This document shows, one piece after another, positions 33,438 through 45,069 of a stretch of 64,000 nt of DNA. The notes under the pieces were generated by a model that saw only the letters and a program-made list of their open reading frames with translations, searched no databases and was not told the origin of the DNA. Source of the stretch: Dicyema japonicum (Eukaryota > Dicyemida > Rhombozoa > Dicyemidae). Both the position numbers and the translations under genes were made by a program. The number at the start of each line of letters is the position of its first letter. Position 1 is the first letter of the stretch. The stretch covers positions 279,693-343,692 of the forward strand of contig RDEW01000012.1 of assembly GCA_011109175.1 (NCBI GenBank), given 5' to 3'.

Positions 33438-35090
33438 CTACAAGTCATCATCACTCCAGCCCATAAAGTCCCCACTGATTCCGTCTGTAGACTTTGAGAC
33501 CAAATAGTCCACAGTGTACTCATAGTCAATGGTTGACTAACAGATCACATAATTACATACCCCCAGGATTACCACTTTTTGTTTGTCGTTTTTCGGAACA
33601 TAGTAAAAAACCGGAAACCTGATTATTAACCTCAACTACTTGTAAATCGGGAACCGACGAGGTACCTCATTTTCAACTCCGTCCATTTTGATGAACATTA
33701 TAGACTTTTCCTTCCTAAACTTTGAGTAGTTCAATATTAGTAACCTTGCTTGCGATTTTAGTGAACTTTTTGTCCATCTTCTCGCAATAGTAACAATTGT
33801 CAGCCGTAAAGAATATTAAGGCGTCCATGGGCTTCCTCAGAAGACTTTCAAAGTTAAGTCCCACCGCTTGCTAACGTATACTTGTATTACTACGTATATA
33901 TTATTCTTTCGAGTGACTGAAGCCACGTGTTGTGACTTTACGTGTGGTATTAGCATTCCGTTCCGAAAAGACTCCGCAAACTCATAAATCTGTAACTCCG
34001 CCAAGTCAGAGCCCCCCATCAAGTATTTAGTATCCTCGTTCTCGTAAATAACCACCGCAAAGTCATTCTCTAGTCTTGTGCTGTTGTTGTACAGCTTTGA
34101 GACCTCTCCCTCGAATTCCTTCAAATCAGAGAACCCGCAGAACAAAGTTCCGTTGAATTTACGCATTGCAGCCAAAAGTCGGCAAATTAAAGAAAATTTT
34201 ACTTTATCATTTTGACATTGTTTCCGTCGTTAATCTCAAAATAAGACACGAGAAGAGGATATCTAAATAATGCCTTGTTGTTGAGTGTTCTATGCCCGCA
34301 CGTGCCAAACCTGTATATTTAAGAATTGTCAACATTTTAGAGTAAATCCAATCTGTCAGTGACGACTGATTATTCTGAGTTGAAAATTTAACCTTTTGGT
34401 GGACAGATTCTGAGTTTACAAAAATGACAAGGTCACTGAGTTTATTTAACAGAGAAAACCAATCCTCGTGACTGCACACATCAGTGGAATCTGTTCGGTA
34501 GAATTTTACATATTCCTTCAGCGATTTGGCGACCATCTCAAACTCCTGTTTGTGCTGAATCCACTCGTCGTTACAAAATAACCCTAAAGTCGTAATTCCA
34601 CCCAACCAATGACACGTGTCTTGTTCTCTGTAATTTTGTTGTATTCTTCAAAATCTTTCAGTTTTGTGATGATATGATCGTAATGTCTCTCAATCCACTC
34701 CATCGTTTCCTCAAAGGATTTAGGGCGATCGTAGACCCCCACGACTCCACCATTCGTGTAGTATAAAAGCGACGGGTATTCTTCGATTTTCTTGTCTTTA
34801 CAGAAATCGACGTCTTTCGTGCAATCTATCTGTCCTAGTTAACTCACGTGAAAACCATTAGTAAGTTCAATTCCATCAGTTTTTCTGGGGCTTCTCGTTC
34901 AATCCTTCTGAACGTGTTTTTGAATATTATTGACATACCAGACCTTATATAAACGCATGAATAACCAGTGAGTGTAAAACATTACGATTGTATTGGTCCT
35001 TAGTATTGCTTTGTCGTAATCATCTGGATTTACATAAGACAGAGACTGAAAAGAACCAGCGAAGAGGGATATTATGTAAATTATGTGCAT
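33438..35090 (-). CDS. PDI paralogue with altered active sites (PDI2, left)
   Basis: This is the intact-looking copy of PDI2, the paralogue of PDI1. With eight GT-AG introns of 20-36 nt and one 29-nt stretch lacking an AG end removed, it encodes 474 residues. It has a signal peptide (MHIIYIISLFAGSFQS). The first thioredoxin domain has HW-SGMS near residues 41-46 instead of WCGHC, so both catalytic Cys are gone. The last domain has NCYYC near residues 384-388, and the end is -DDDL, an ER-retention-like tail. Intron positions at the first active site, the b-domain start and the last domain match PDI1, showing common origin. I infer a chaperone or substrate-binding role with at most one redox-active site. 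It lies upstream of PDI1 in the same orientation, separated by LINE insertions. Confidence 0.8.
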
Positions 35091-35239
35091 TTATAGGTTA
35101 ATAATTCTATTGTTTTAAATATTTGGGTTAACCACCTTTTTACAAAATAAATATTTTTAAGTAAAATCGATTTTAATATTATTATTATAAGCAACATTCG
35201 TAAAATCATAATAGTTATAATTTCACTCCTGCATTATTC
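35091..35239. other. 5' flank of PDI2
   Basis: AT-rich presumed promoter. The next LINE begins directly after it. Confidence 0.4.
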
Positions 35240-37480
35240 AAAAAAATCTTCCGAATTAACTTCTTCCAACCTCATCGATTGTAAGGTCCAGATCGTCCCC
35301 ACTTCTTAGACGTTTGTTCACTAGCTTTAGATCTCCTTCAAGTGTTTCAGGTAGTGTAATACGCCGGCGTCCACAAAAACACGGTCCCTGTCTCATGAAG
35401 TAATCCTCCATTTCTATATTTGCTGGAGTGCCCAAGTCCATACGCAAGAAATGTCCAAATAGCCTCCAGCACATATCAGCAATTTCGAGACTCAGTGGAC
35501 CCGTGCAACATCTCTTGTACAGCGATTCCTTGTTTATTCTTGCTGGCCAGTTCAGTCCTAGTAGGAAGTTTTCTTCGATGGAAAGAGTCTAGTCCAAGTT
35601 GTTCGGTTTTGGACGTTCCCCAGGTCGATGATTTGTATATTAGGATCGGCTTGACAAAGGCTTCATACAGTCTCAAACGAAGTGATGTGCAGGATTGTCG
35701 TTTGCTAATCCACTCTTTCTTCAACTTGGTCATCGTTACCCAAGCGAGGGCCTTCCTTCTGGCAATATCTTGACTGCCTCCAAGTTTGTTTGTTTTTTGC
35801 CATGTTTCACTCGATCTGCTTTCCATTCTCTTTATTTCCACAATGTCAGTTTTTGCGATGTTTATTACAAGGAACCATCGGTTCAGCTCAGCCAGTGCCA
35901 CCTCGAGGAGTCGATGTAGGTCTGACACAAAGTCGACGTCGTCCGCATAGGCAATTTCGAGATGTTTATAGAACTTCCGAAGATCTCGTAATGCCGCCTA
36001 CAGATATATGACAAATAGCAGGGGCGAGAGTTAATCTCCCTGGGGAGTACCAATATTGCACGTAAATTCACGGGAAAACGTCATACCAACCCGCACTTTG
36101 AGCTTCGTGTTAGATATCAACACTCTGATCATACTGACAGAATCAGGGTCCAAGAATTGTTCCAGTATCCTGAGAAGTAGACCACGCCGGACCGTGTTAA
36201 AGGCCATAGAGAGGTCTATTCCCAGGACTGTTTTTGCACTTTCAAATCTCTGGTTGAAAGCGCAGCGCCCTTGTGGCTCCATACTACATCCGCAGTGGAT
36301 CTTCCTGTCCTGAATCCACTGTGACTAGGAGATAGATTGCTATCCACTTGGTCTATAATTTAATTCAACGAATCTAATGCCAAAATATTCCGTAAGGTTT
36401 TTAGCAGAATTATTAGATGTAGGATTTCAACAGGCCTGCTGCTTGTTAAGTTTTTGTATTGGTATTAATTGTCCGGATCAAAAAGCGGGGTATTCTTTTT
36501 TTATAATCATAGAGTTGAATAGTTCCGCCAGTTTGTCTGTTAGTGCAGGTGACTCGTGTTTGAGAAGTTCTGAGTTGATTTCATCCGGTCCAGGGGAGCA
36601 GCCATTTTTAAGTTTGACCATTGCATTTTAGATTTCGCCAGTTGTGATAGCTTTATCGAGTTGGGTGGCGTATCCACAAGTATGATCAGATATTTCTCCG
36701 CGGACAGTTAATATATCCTCGAAATACGACGCAATATATTCAGCCTGATCTTTGGGATTTGTTAAGAATCTTCCATTTCCGTCATGAAGTTTGAGTTTGT
36801 TCGTTTGTATTCTTCTGTTGAGCAGACGAATTGCAGTGAACATTTTTGATTAGTCTTTTAACTATTCAATTTCTGCAGCTCTTAGATCAAGTAGGTTAGT
36901 GGCGTGCTTCTTATTCAAAATCTTTATGGTTTTCTGGGTAGATTTTCTACTAGACATCAAGATTTGTTTCCTGTCCGGATCAGACGTATTTTCCAGTTGT
37001 AATCTTAGCCCTTTTGTTCTTTAATGAAGGCGGGGACATCTGGATATATACATTTTTTAAACAGTGCTGGAGACCAGTTTCTGATACTCCCATTTGCTGC
37101 CGAAAGGATCTCTTTTATTGTCTCGCCCAGGTGTCTCCTGGAGGAAGTCCGGGATCCAGGTTTCGGAAGAATTTCATAAATGATATTTGGCAGTTGTCTC
37201 TGATCGATATAGAGTAACACAGTTGTTCCATTTTATAGTTTCTTCTTACATCTATGTTTGGCTCTCTTCTTATTATGTCAGTTAAAGTCCTCGTTGTGAA
37301 CTTGGCAGAGAGTATTTTGTGATAACTGTCGATAGCTGCACCTCCGTTAGACCTCGATTCACGAGTGAGTTTTCTTTGACTCGGCAGATGATGTAGTCAA
37401 TTTGGTTGAAAATGTTATGAATTATGGTTTTTCCAGCGACCATCTCCTACCCTTTTTTGTTAAAGAAGAATTCGACAACT
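35240..37480 (-). mobile_element. RTE-like LINE, 5'-truncated (copy d, left)
   Basis: Mirror of 39195-41430. On the minus strand it holds the end of the endonuclease (FNQIDYIICRVKE), linker, RT (DLSMAFNTVRRGLLLRILE, with Asn in place of the Asp seen in the right copy, then NIGTPQGD) and C-terminus (LFGHFLRMD). Many stops. The stretch 36290-36490 differs from the right arm far more than its surroundings. Confidence 0.85.
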
Positions 37481-37585
37481 CCGGATACGGCAGACTGAGG
37501 TCAGGAGATCAATAACTATATTATTATCGTAAGCAACTATCGTAGAAACATAAGGTTACGTCTTACTCTGATCAATTCACGATCT

Positions 37586-38010
37586 TCTATTTTCCTATGC
37601 GGACGAAATCAGAAGGCCACAGTAAGAATACAAATTAACCTTGACAGGCTTAATGGCTGGATAATGGAAAACCGGATCATGGTGAATGCAGAGAAGTCGT
37701 CTACGTCACTATTTACCTCTGACAAAAGATTGAAATTAAATAAGGTCGGCATCCCCTTCAACAGATGTGAAAGGATCTTGGGTGTGACAATTGATATGCA
37801 TCTCTGTTTGACACCAAACGTGAAAAACATTAAATTGAAATGCGAGAAACTGAACATATTGAAAAGTTTATCGGGAATATGGAAGAGTGGTACTCACCCA
37901 GTCTTGATGAACGTGTACAAACAGCACATCGAGCCATGTTTCTCATATGCATGCGCCTCGTGGGAACCGTCCATAATATCAGCCTTTTTACGAGAGTCAT
38001 AATATATATC
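37586..38010 (+). pseudogene. Jockey-like RT 3' part in the palindrome spacer
   Basis: The frame reads SYADEI right at the arm/spacer junction, then after a frameshift INLDRLNGWIMENRIMVN, ERILGVTIDMHL, KLNILKSLSG and HIEPCFSYACASWEPS. These are the blocks downstream of YADD in jockey/CR1 LINEs. The catalytic box reads YADE. It is truncated 5' at the arm edge. Confidence 0.75.
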
Positions 38011-38021
38011 GTTCCGCATAG

Positions 38022-38280
38022 GCAGGACACACACTTAATTTAAGTTAAGAACAGTTAATTTTAACTAATCGTAGAACAAAGGAATGATCTTCACTTCTTT
38101 TTTTCTTTTTCTTGTGTGTAGGTCCTTTCTAGACAATCCAGTTCCGCAGTGAGTATCCACTGATGACGGCGTCACTCGTCAAACCCTTTCTGCATCGTAG
38201 ATGCGTGGAATTTTCCACCAGGTGAACAGCAGCGAGAATCGGAAGTCATTTTAGCCCGACACCTAACCACTATGCCACCC
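38022..38280 (-). repeat. tRNA-derived SINE, spacer copy
   Basis: On the minus strand it starts GGGTGGCATAGTGGTTAGG, a good pol III A box and D-loop, followed 20-25 bp later by a degraded B box (CCGATTCTCGC). The body (CCACGCATCTACGATGC, then CAAGAAAAAGAAAAA) matches the copy at 61854-62118 along its whole length. Confidence 0.75.
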
Positions 38281-38389
38281 GTCCATATATTGGACAAATA
38301 TGAGGACAACTGAGGAAATGCAAAAGAGGGCTTACAGAGTAACGGAGGATTTGTGAAGATCACCGAACCGGATCTACGCCTCTGGTGGC

Positions 38390-38580
38390 CCTTATGAGAC
38401 TAAACTCCAGATTACGGGAAGGTGACCCTGAAAATTCAGGCAGCCGTCCTGTACGTTGATGCGCGGGCACGAAGGAAGAACACCGGGCAAAGATGAGGTC
38501 TCTGTTAGAATGCATCGGGATCACGTGATAATTAGTTTGGTTTTACCGTGGTCTTGGATTAAATAAATAAAATAAAAAAT
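38390..38580 (+). repeat. LINE-tail repeat in spacer
   Basis: The frame KEEHRAKMRSLLECIGIT is followed by GGGATCACGTGATAATTAGT and an (AAAT)n tail. Same family as 31320-31640. Confidence 0.5.
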
Positions 38581-38599
38581 TCATATCCACTTTCTTCAT

Positions 38600-39070
38600 C
38601 TTCAGCCACTTGTTAAAAACTTTCGTCGATCAGCTCACTAAAGAACGTTCTTATTTGCGGTGACCTAAATACAAAACACATGTTCTGACTGAGAGGTCAG
38701 ACGTCAAACAAACGGAGAGATATACTAATCAAAGACTTGGGAACCATTGTGAAATACGAAACTATGATTGATCATAATCTGATCATTTTACAAATAAAAA
38801 CAAGATCAAATTATCGAAAGTCACTCCCTACTTTGATAAATTATAACCTTGCTGACTGGCTAGATTTGCTATATTGAAATGCAGATGTTATCAAAACTAC
38901 ATGATGCCTCATCGCTAAACAACATTATAAAGCAGTTCTCTTCATTTATTCAAGAAGCTAGAAAATTATATATTTTAATGGGAAGACAACCGACAAACAG
39001 GCGATTCAATTCAACAGCCAAACATTTAGTCAAAAAAAACTAAAAAAAACTATGTGTTTTGTATTTAGGT
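38600..39070 (+). pseudogene. Jockey-like endonuclease C-terminal fragment
   Basis: The plus frame reads LICGDLNTKH, then KRRDILIKDLGTIVKYETMI, DHNLIILQIKTRSNYRKS and LADWLDLLY. This is the end of a jockey-type AP endonuclease (D.N.KH, and SDH-like DHN). Stops are present. It runs to the right arm's inner edge. Confidence 0.65.
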
Positions 39071-39194
39071 CAACCATAGGAAAATGGAAGATCGTGAATT
39101 GATCAGAGTAAGACGTAACCTTATGTTTCTACGATAGTTGCTTACGATAATAATATAGTTATTGATCTCCTGACCTCAGTCTGCCGTATCCGGA

Positions 39195-41430
39195 GTTGTC
39201 GAATTCTTTTTAACAAAAAAGGGTAGGAGATGGTCGCTGGAAAAACCATAATTCATAACATTTTCAACCAAATTGACTACATCATCTGCCGAGTCAAAGA
39301 AAACTCACTCGTGAATCGAGGTCTAACGGAGGTGCAGCTATCGACAGTTATCACAAAATACTCTCTGCCAAGTTCACAACGAGGACTTTAACTGACATAA
39401 TAAGAAGAGAGCCAAACATAGATGTAAGAAGAAACTATAAAATGGAACAACTGTGTTACTCTACATCGATCAGAGACAACTGCCAAATATCATTTATGAA
39501 ATTCCTCCGAAACCTGGATCCCGGACTTCCTCCAGGAGACACCTGGGCGAGACAATAAAGAGATCCTTTCGGCAGCAAATGGGAGTATCAGAAACTGGTC
39601 CCAGCACTGTTTAAAAAATGTATATATCCAGATGTCCCCGCCTTCATTAAAGAACAAAAGGGCTAAGATTACAACTGGAAAATACGTCTGATCGGACAGG
39701 AGACAAATCTTGATGTCTAGTAGAAAATCTACCCAGAAAACCATAAAGATTTTGAATAAGAAGCACGCCACTAACCTACTTGATCTAAGAGCTGCAGAAA
39801 TTGAATAGTTAAAAGACTAATCAAAAATGTTCACTGCAATTCGTCTGCTCAACAGAAGAATACAAACGAACAAACTCAAACTTCATGACGGAAATGGAAG
39901 ATTCTTAACAAATCCCAAAGATCAGGCTGAATGTATTGCGTCGTATTTCTAGGATATATTAACTGTCCGCGGAGAAATATCTGATCATACTTGTGAATAC
40001 GCCACCCAACTTGATAAATCTATCACACCTGGCGAAATCTCAAATGCAATGGTCAAACTTAAGAATGGTCGCTCCCCTGGACCGGATGGAATCAATTCAG
40101 AACGTTTCAAATACGGGCCACCTACACTAACAGACAAACTGGCAGAACTACTCAACTCTATGTTTATATAAAAAAGAATACCCCGCTCTTGGATCCGGAC
40201 TATTAATACCAATACAAAAACCTAACAAGCAGGGCCTGTTGAAAACCTACGTCCAATAATCCTGCTATACACCTTACTGATACTTCTGGCATTAGTTACG
40301 CTGAACCGAATCAGAGAACAAGTGGACAACTATCTATCCTTCAGTCACAGTGGATTCAGGACAGGAAGATCCACTGCGGATGTAGTATGGAGCCACAAGT
40401 GGCGCTGCGCTATCAACCAGAGATTTGAAAGTGCAACAACAGTCCTGGGAATAGACCTCTCTAGGGCCTTTGACACGGTCCGTCGTGGTCTACTTATCAG
40501 GATACTGGAACAATTCTTGGACCCTGATTCTGTCAGTATGATCAGAGTGTTGCTATCTAACACGAAGCTCACAGTGCGGGTTGGTAAGACGTTTTCCCGT
40601 GAATTTACGTGCAATATTGGTACTCCCCAGGGAGATTAACTCTCGCCCCTGCTATTTGTCATATATCTGTAGGCGGCATTACGAGATCTTCGGAAGTTCT
40701 ATAAACATCTCGAAATTGCCTATGCGGACGACGTCGACTTTGTGTCAGACCTACATCGACTCCTCGAGGTGGCACTGGCTGAGCTGAACCGATGGTTCCT
40801 TGTAATAAACATCGCAAAAACTGACATTGTGGAAATAAAGAGAATGGAAAGCAGATCGAGTGAAACATGGCAAAAAACAAACAAACTTGGAGGCAGTCAA
40901 GATATTGCCAGAAGGAAGGCCCTCGCTTGGGTAACGATGACCAAGTTGAAGAAAGAGTGGATTAGCAAACGACAATCCTGCACATCACTTCGTTTGAGAC
41001 TGTATGAAGCCTTTGTCAAGCCGATCCTAATATACAAATCATCGACCTGGGGAACGTCCAAAACCGAACAACTTGGACTAGACTCTTTCCATCGAAGAAA
41101 ACTTCCTACTAGGACTGAACTGGCCAGCAAGAATAAACAAGGAATCGCTGTACAAGAGATGTTGCACGGGTCCACTGAGTCTCGAAATTGCTGATATGTG
41201 CTGGAGGCTATTTGGACATTTCTTGCGTATGGACTTGGGCACTCCAGCAAATATAGAAATGGAGGATTACTTCATGAGACAGGGACCGTGTTTTTGTGGA
41301 CGCCGGCGTATTACACTACCTGAAACACTTGAAGGAGATCTAAAGCTAGTGAACAAACGTCTAAGAAGTGGGGACGATCTGGACCTTACAATCGATGAGG
41401 TTGGAAGAAGTTAATTCGGAAGATTTTTTT
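39195..41430 (+). mobile_element. RTE-like LINE, 5'-truncated (copy d, right)
   Basis: It begins within the endonuclease (FNQIDYIICRVKE near 39266) and runs through a linker, LKNGRSPGPDGINSERFKYG, SGFRTGRSTADVVWSHKWRC, DLSRAFDTVRRGLLIRILE, NIGTPQGD then a stop, AYADDVDFVS, AFVKPILIYKSSTWG and LFGHFLRMD. At least ten stops or frameshifts. The 3' end is close to GAAGATTTTTTTG without a clear TAATAA tail. It lies directly upstream of PDI2. Confidence 0.85.
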
Positions 41431-41579
41431 GAATAATGCAGGAGTGAAATTATAACTATTATGATTTTACGAATGTTGCTTATAATAATAATATTAAAAT
41501 CGATTTTACTTAAAAATATTTATTTTGTAAAAAGGTGGTTAACCCAAATATTTAAAACAATAGAATTATTAACCTATAA

Positions 41580-43231
41580 ATGCACATAATTTACATAATA
41601 TCCCTCTTCGCTGGTTCTTTTCAGTCTCTGTCTTATGTAAATCCAGATGATTACACAAAGCAATACTAAGGACCAATACAATCGTAATGTTTTACACTCA
41701 CTGGTTATTCATGCGTTTATATAAGGTCTGGTATGTCAATAATATTCAAAAACACGTTCAGAAGGATTGAACGAGAAGCCCCAGAAAAACTGATGGAATT
41801 GAACTTACTAATGGTTTTCACGTGAGTTAACTAGGACAGATAGATTGCACGAAAGACGTCGATTTCTGTAAAGACAAGAAAATCGAAGAATACCCGTCGC
41901 TTTTATACTACACGAATGGTGGAGGTCGTGGGGTCTACGATCGCCCTAAATCCTTTGAGGAAACGATGGAGTGGATTGAGAGACATTACGATCATATCAT
42001 CACAAAACTGAAAGATTTTGAAGAATACAACAAAATTACAGAGAACAAGACACGTGTCATTGGTTGGGTGGAATTACGACTTTAGGGTTATTTTGTAACG
42101 ACGAGTGGATTCAGCACAAACAGGAGTTTGAGATGGTCGCCAAATCGCTGAAGGAATATGTAAAATTTTACCGAACAGAGTCCACTGATGTGTGCAGTCA
42201 CGAGGATTGGTTTTCTCTGTTAAATAAACTCAGTGACCTTGTCATTTTTGTAAACTCAGATTCTGTCCACCAAAAGGTTAAATTTTCAACTCAGAATAAT
42301 CAGTCGTCACTGACAGATTGGATTTACTCTAAAATGTTGACAATTCTTAAATATACAGGTTTGGCACGTGCGGGCATAGAACACTCAACAACAAGGCATT
42401 ATTTAGATATCCTCTTCTCGTGTCTTATTTTGAGATTAACGACGGAAACAATGTCAAAATGATAAAGTAAAATTTTCTTTAATTTGCCGACTTTTGGCTG
42501 CAATGCGTAAATTCAACGGAACTTTGTTCTGCGGGTTCTCTGATTTGAAGGAATTCGAGGGAGAGGTCTCAAAGCTGTACAACAACAGCACAAGACTAGA
42601 GAATGACTTTGCGGTGGTTATTTACGAGAACGAGGATACTAAATACTTGATGGGGGGCTCTGACTTGGCGGAGTTACAGATTTATGAGTTTGCGGAGTCT
42701 TTTCGGAACGGAATGCTAATACCACACGTAAAGTCACAACACGTGGCTTCAGTCACTCGAAAGAATAATATATACGTAGTAATACAAGTATACGTTAGCA
42801 AGCGGTGGGACTTAACTTTGAAAGTCTTCTGAGGAAGCCCATGGACGCCTTAATATTCTTTACGGCTGACAATTGTTACTATTGCGAGAAGATGGACAAA
42901 AAGTTCACTAAAATCGCAAGCAAGGTTACTAATATTGAACTACTCAAAGTTTAGGAAGGAAAAGTCTATAATGTTCATCAAAATGGACGGAGTTGAAAAT
43001 GAGGTACCTCGTCGGTTCCCGATTTACAAGTAGTTGAGGTTAATAATCAGGTTTCCGGTTTTTTACTATGTTCCGAAAAACGACAAACAAAAAGTGGTAA
43101 TCCTGGGGGTATGTAATTATGTGATCTGTTAGTCAACCATTGACTATGAGTACACTGTGGACTATTTGGTCTCAAAGTCTACAGACGGAATCAGTGGGGA
43201 CTTTATGGGCTGGAGTGATGATGACTTGTAG
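41580..43231 (+). pseudogene. PDI2, right copy, frameshifted
   Basis: Same gene as 33438-35090, but one G is missing near 41654 (GATTACACAAAG against GATTACGACAAAG), which gives a stop two codons later in the signal/first-domain region. Introns lie at 41704-41725, 41814-41839, 42063-42085, 42336-42358, 42779-42798, 42925-42949, 43015-43050 and 43109-43132 (22, 26, 23, 23, 20, 25, 36 and 24 nt), all GT-AG. A further 29 nt (42467-42495 or 42468-42496) must be removed to keep frame but has no AG. The first site is SGMS, split by intron 1 exactly where PDI1 is split. The second site is CYYC and the C-terminus -SDDDL. Apart from the single-base loss it is as intact as the left copy, so an assembly error is possible. 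Confidence 0.75.
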
Positions 43232-43527
43232 GATTTTACACTTCTTGGGTTTATTTTGGAATATTCTCTCTCTTATTTATGTAATCACTAAATCTTGAAG
43301 TGGACTAGTCAGTGACAGACCACGTGCTGCTATGGGGCATTGGTGGATTTACATAGTTCACAGTCTTAATGAAGAGCCCTCAACTTGGATTTATACTCCT
43401 CTTTTAAATCATCAAACCATGATGGACGAGAACTGCCCGGTCATTATGTTAAAGGCACGTTGTACTGTATTTTCACCCATTTGTCGACATTTCGATGTGA
43501 CGAAAGAATATGTCTCTATTAAAGGTT
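43232..43527. other. 3' flank of PDI2, right copy
   Basis: Mirror of the left 3' flank. An unrecognised 88-codon frame (43332-43598) runs into the MITE segment. Confidence 0.35.
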
Positions 43528-43875
43528 ACCTAATATGTTGGCCCCATGCAATCACTCTCTCGGTAATCGGTAAATTAATCGCCAGTAAATTCAAGTGACC
43601 ACGTGGGTGGGTTCCTAGATAGAAGAGTTCGAAATTTTGATTTTTTATTTTATCGTTAATTTGATTTAGAGATTAAATCGACAATAGGAACCACGTAGGT
43701 AGGTTGTCAATATAGTTATTTACTGTATAGCTTTAACTCTTCGCCAGTCTTTCTACTCTTCAGCGAGGGCTAATTCTCGTCAGTTAAATCCTACCCGTAA
43801 GGCGACGAGTCCTTACGACACGATGCAGTTGCCTGGCCAACTCCAACGGTGAGATTCCCATTATGAAAACTTTGG
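43528..43875. repeat. Partial MITE segment, right arm
   Basis: Reverse complement of 32795-33140 and the same segment as 56615-56980. Confidence 0.7.
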
Positions 43876-43908
43876 GATTTGTTAGAGGGCAATCAAAGTG
43901 TTGTTATA

Positions 43909-44335
43909 AGACCTACTGAATGCGCCAATTGTGTGTAACCAAAATAATTTCGCTGGCGTGAGTAATGATGTTGTTGTTTACCTCTCCCGGTGTGGGAAGG
44001 TCTGCCAAAAATAGGCTGAACAAGAGAGAAGTTAGTGGTGATCCCTGGAGAACATTCGGAAGAAGCAGTAATTTAATTTCAAATTCCAAAAGCAAATTTT
44101 ATTTTTGGTTCAATAAATTTTTGATTATCAATTTTGATTGCCAAAGGAGTAGTCTAAAATTTTCAGAGATTCCATATGAAAATCTTCCAAATGAGAATGT
44201 TGGGACCGATTCTAGTGCTTTATTAATCAGAAAGGTAAGATATTTAGGAGGTGACTGATTTTTTTAAACCCACGTTGGAACGGGATAACAGCTAGAACGA
44301 CCCTAATTTTTGAATGGACTAGTTTATTCAGGATT
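43909..44335 (-). pseudogene. Jockey-like RT fragment, right arm
   Basis: Mirror of 32335-32760, with the same LQGSPLTSLLFSLFLADLP block and the same HASE in place of YADD. The lesion therefore predates the duplication. Confidence 0.65.
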
Positions 44336-45069
44336 TTAGACATCCGTCCGTGCATCTATGAGTATTCAATTGTACGGCCGATACGTGCATGTGTGGGCTT
44401 GAGGGAGGAACAACGTGCCAAGTTGAGGTCCATGTTAATAGTAGTTTGGTGTTACACGAAAGTTTCCATAGATATAAGTTAAGTTAATTGAAAAGTTAAA
44501 GACTTTTTTAGGAGTTTCATAAGAATATAGAGGGTAGGTGGTCTTCTTATGGTCCTTGTGGAAGATTTATAATATTTTGCCAACTTAGATAGGTCTTTTG
44601 CTTTTAGTTCACCCGCGTAGGGTTTTGTCGGTTCTTGAATTACCTTCCGAACATCAGCGGTGAAATGATTTTGGTCAAGAGCGGATACCACTCGAGTCCT
44701 ATTTTTTCTGGGGGGTATACTAAGCTCAGGAGGAATTGTGGTTTCAGCGCGACATTGCTTCAAAAACAGCATTATAATATAGGCGACCATTTATATTGAG
44801 ATTTGGGGAGCGTCTGTCAGTGAATGAACGGAAGCGTATCCAGTCGGCATATTTGTAGCTAAAAAGCCACGAGTTCTGTTTAACCAAAGTTTCCCGCGTG
44901 ATCTTCAATATTATAGAATTTGGTCACTTCGCATGTCATGAATAATTGACCAAGTAGAATACAAGAAGGGGGAAAAGAATGCGATATCCGGTAAGGTTAA
45001 GTAGTCTGAGGGAGGTTGAGGTCAAGGCTGAAGTGAGATGACCCCGGTGAAACAGAGTGAATGGTCCTC
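44336..45069. other. No recognised gene, right arm
   Basis: Mirror of 31641-32334. A 103-codon minus frame (44479-44790) is open here but broken in the left arm. No family recognised. Confidence 0.35.

Larger units (their letters stand above)
16984..37599. repeat. Left arm of giant palindrome
   Basis: Every feature here reappears in reverse complement at 39075-59677, with mirrored coordinates summing to about 76661-76674. The arm is about 20.6 kb. The outer edge is the GCTCTCGAAGTGGAG junction and the inner edge the TTTTCCTATG junction. Differences from the right arm are scattered SNPs and small indels plus two dense clusters inside RTE LINEs. Confidence 0.95.
37600..39074. other. Unique spacer between palindrome arms
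   Basis: These 1475 bp are not part of the inverted repeat. They hold, in order, an RT 3' fragment, a tRNA-derived SINE (minus), a LINE-tail repeat and an endonuclease fragment. Confidence 0.85.

Noticed and set aside
44479-44790. 103-codon frame as a real gene
   Set aside because: It depends on one base in a G/C run that differs between arms, shows no family resemblance, and overlaps repeat-rich sequence.
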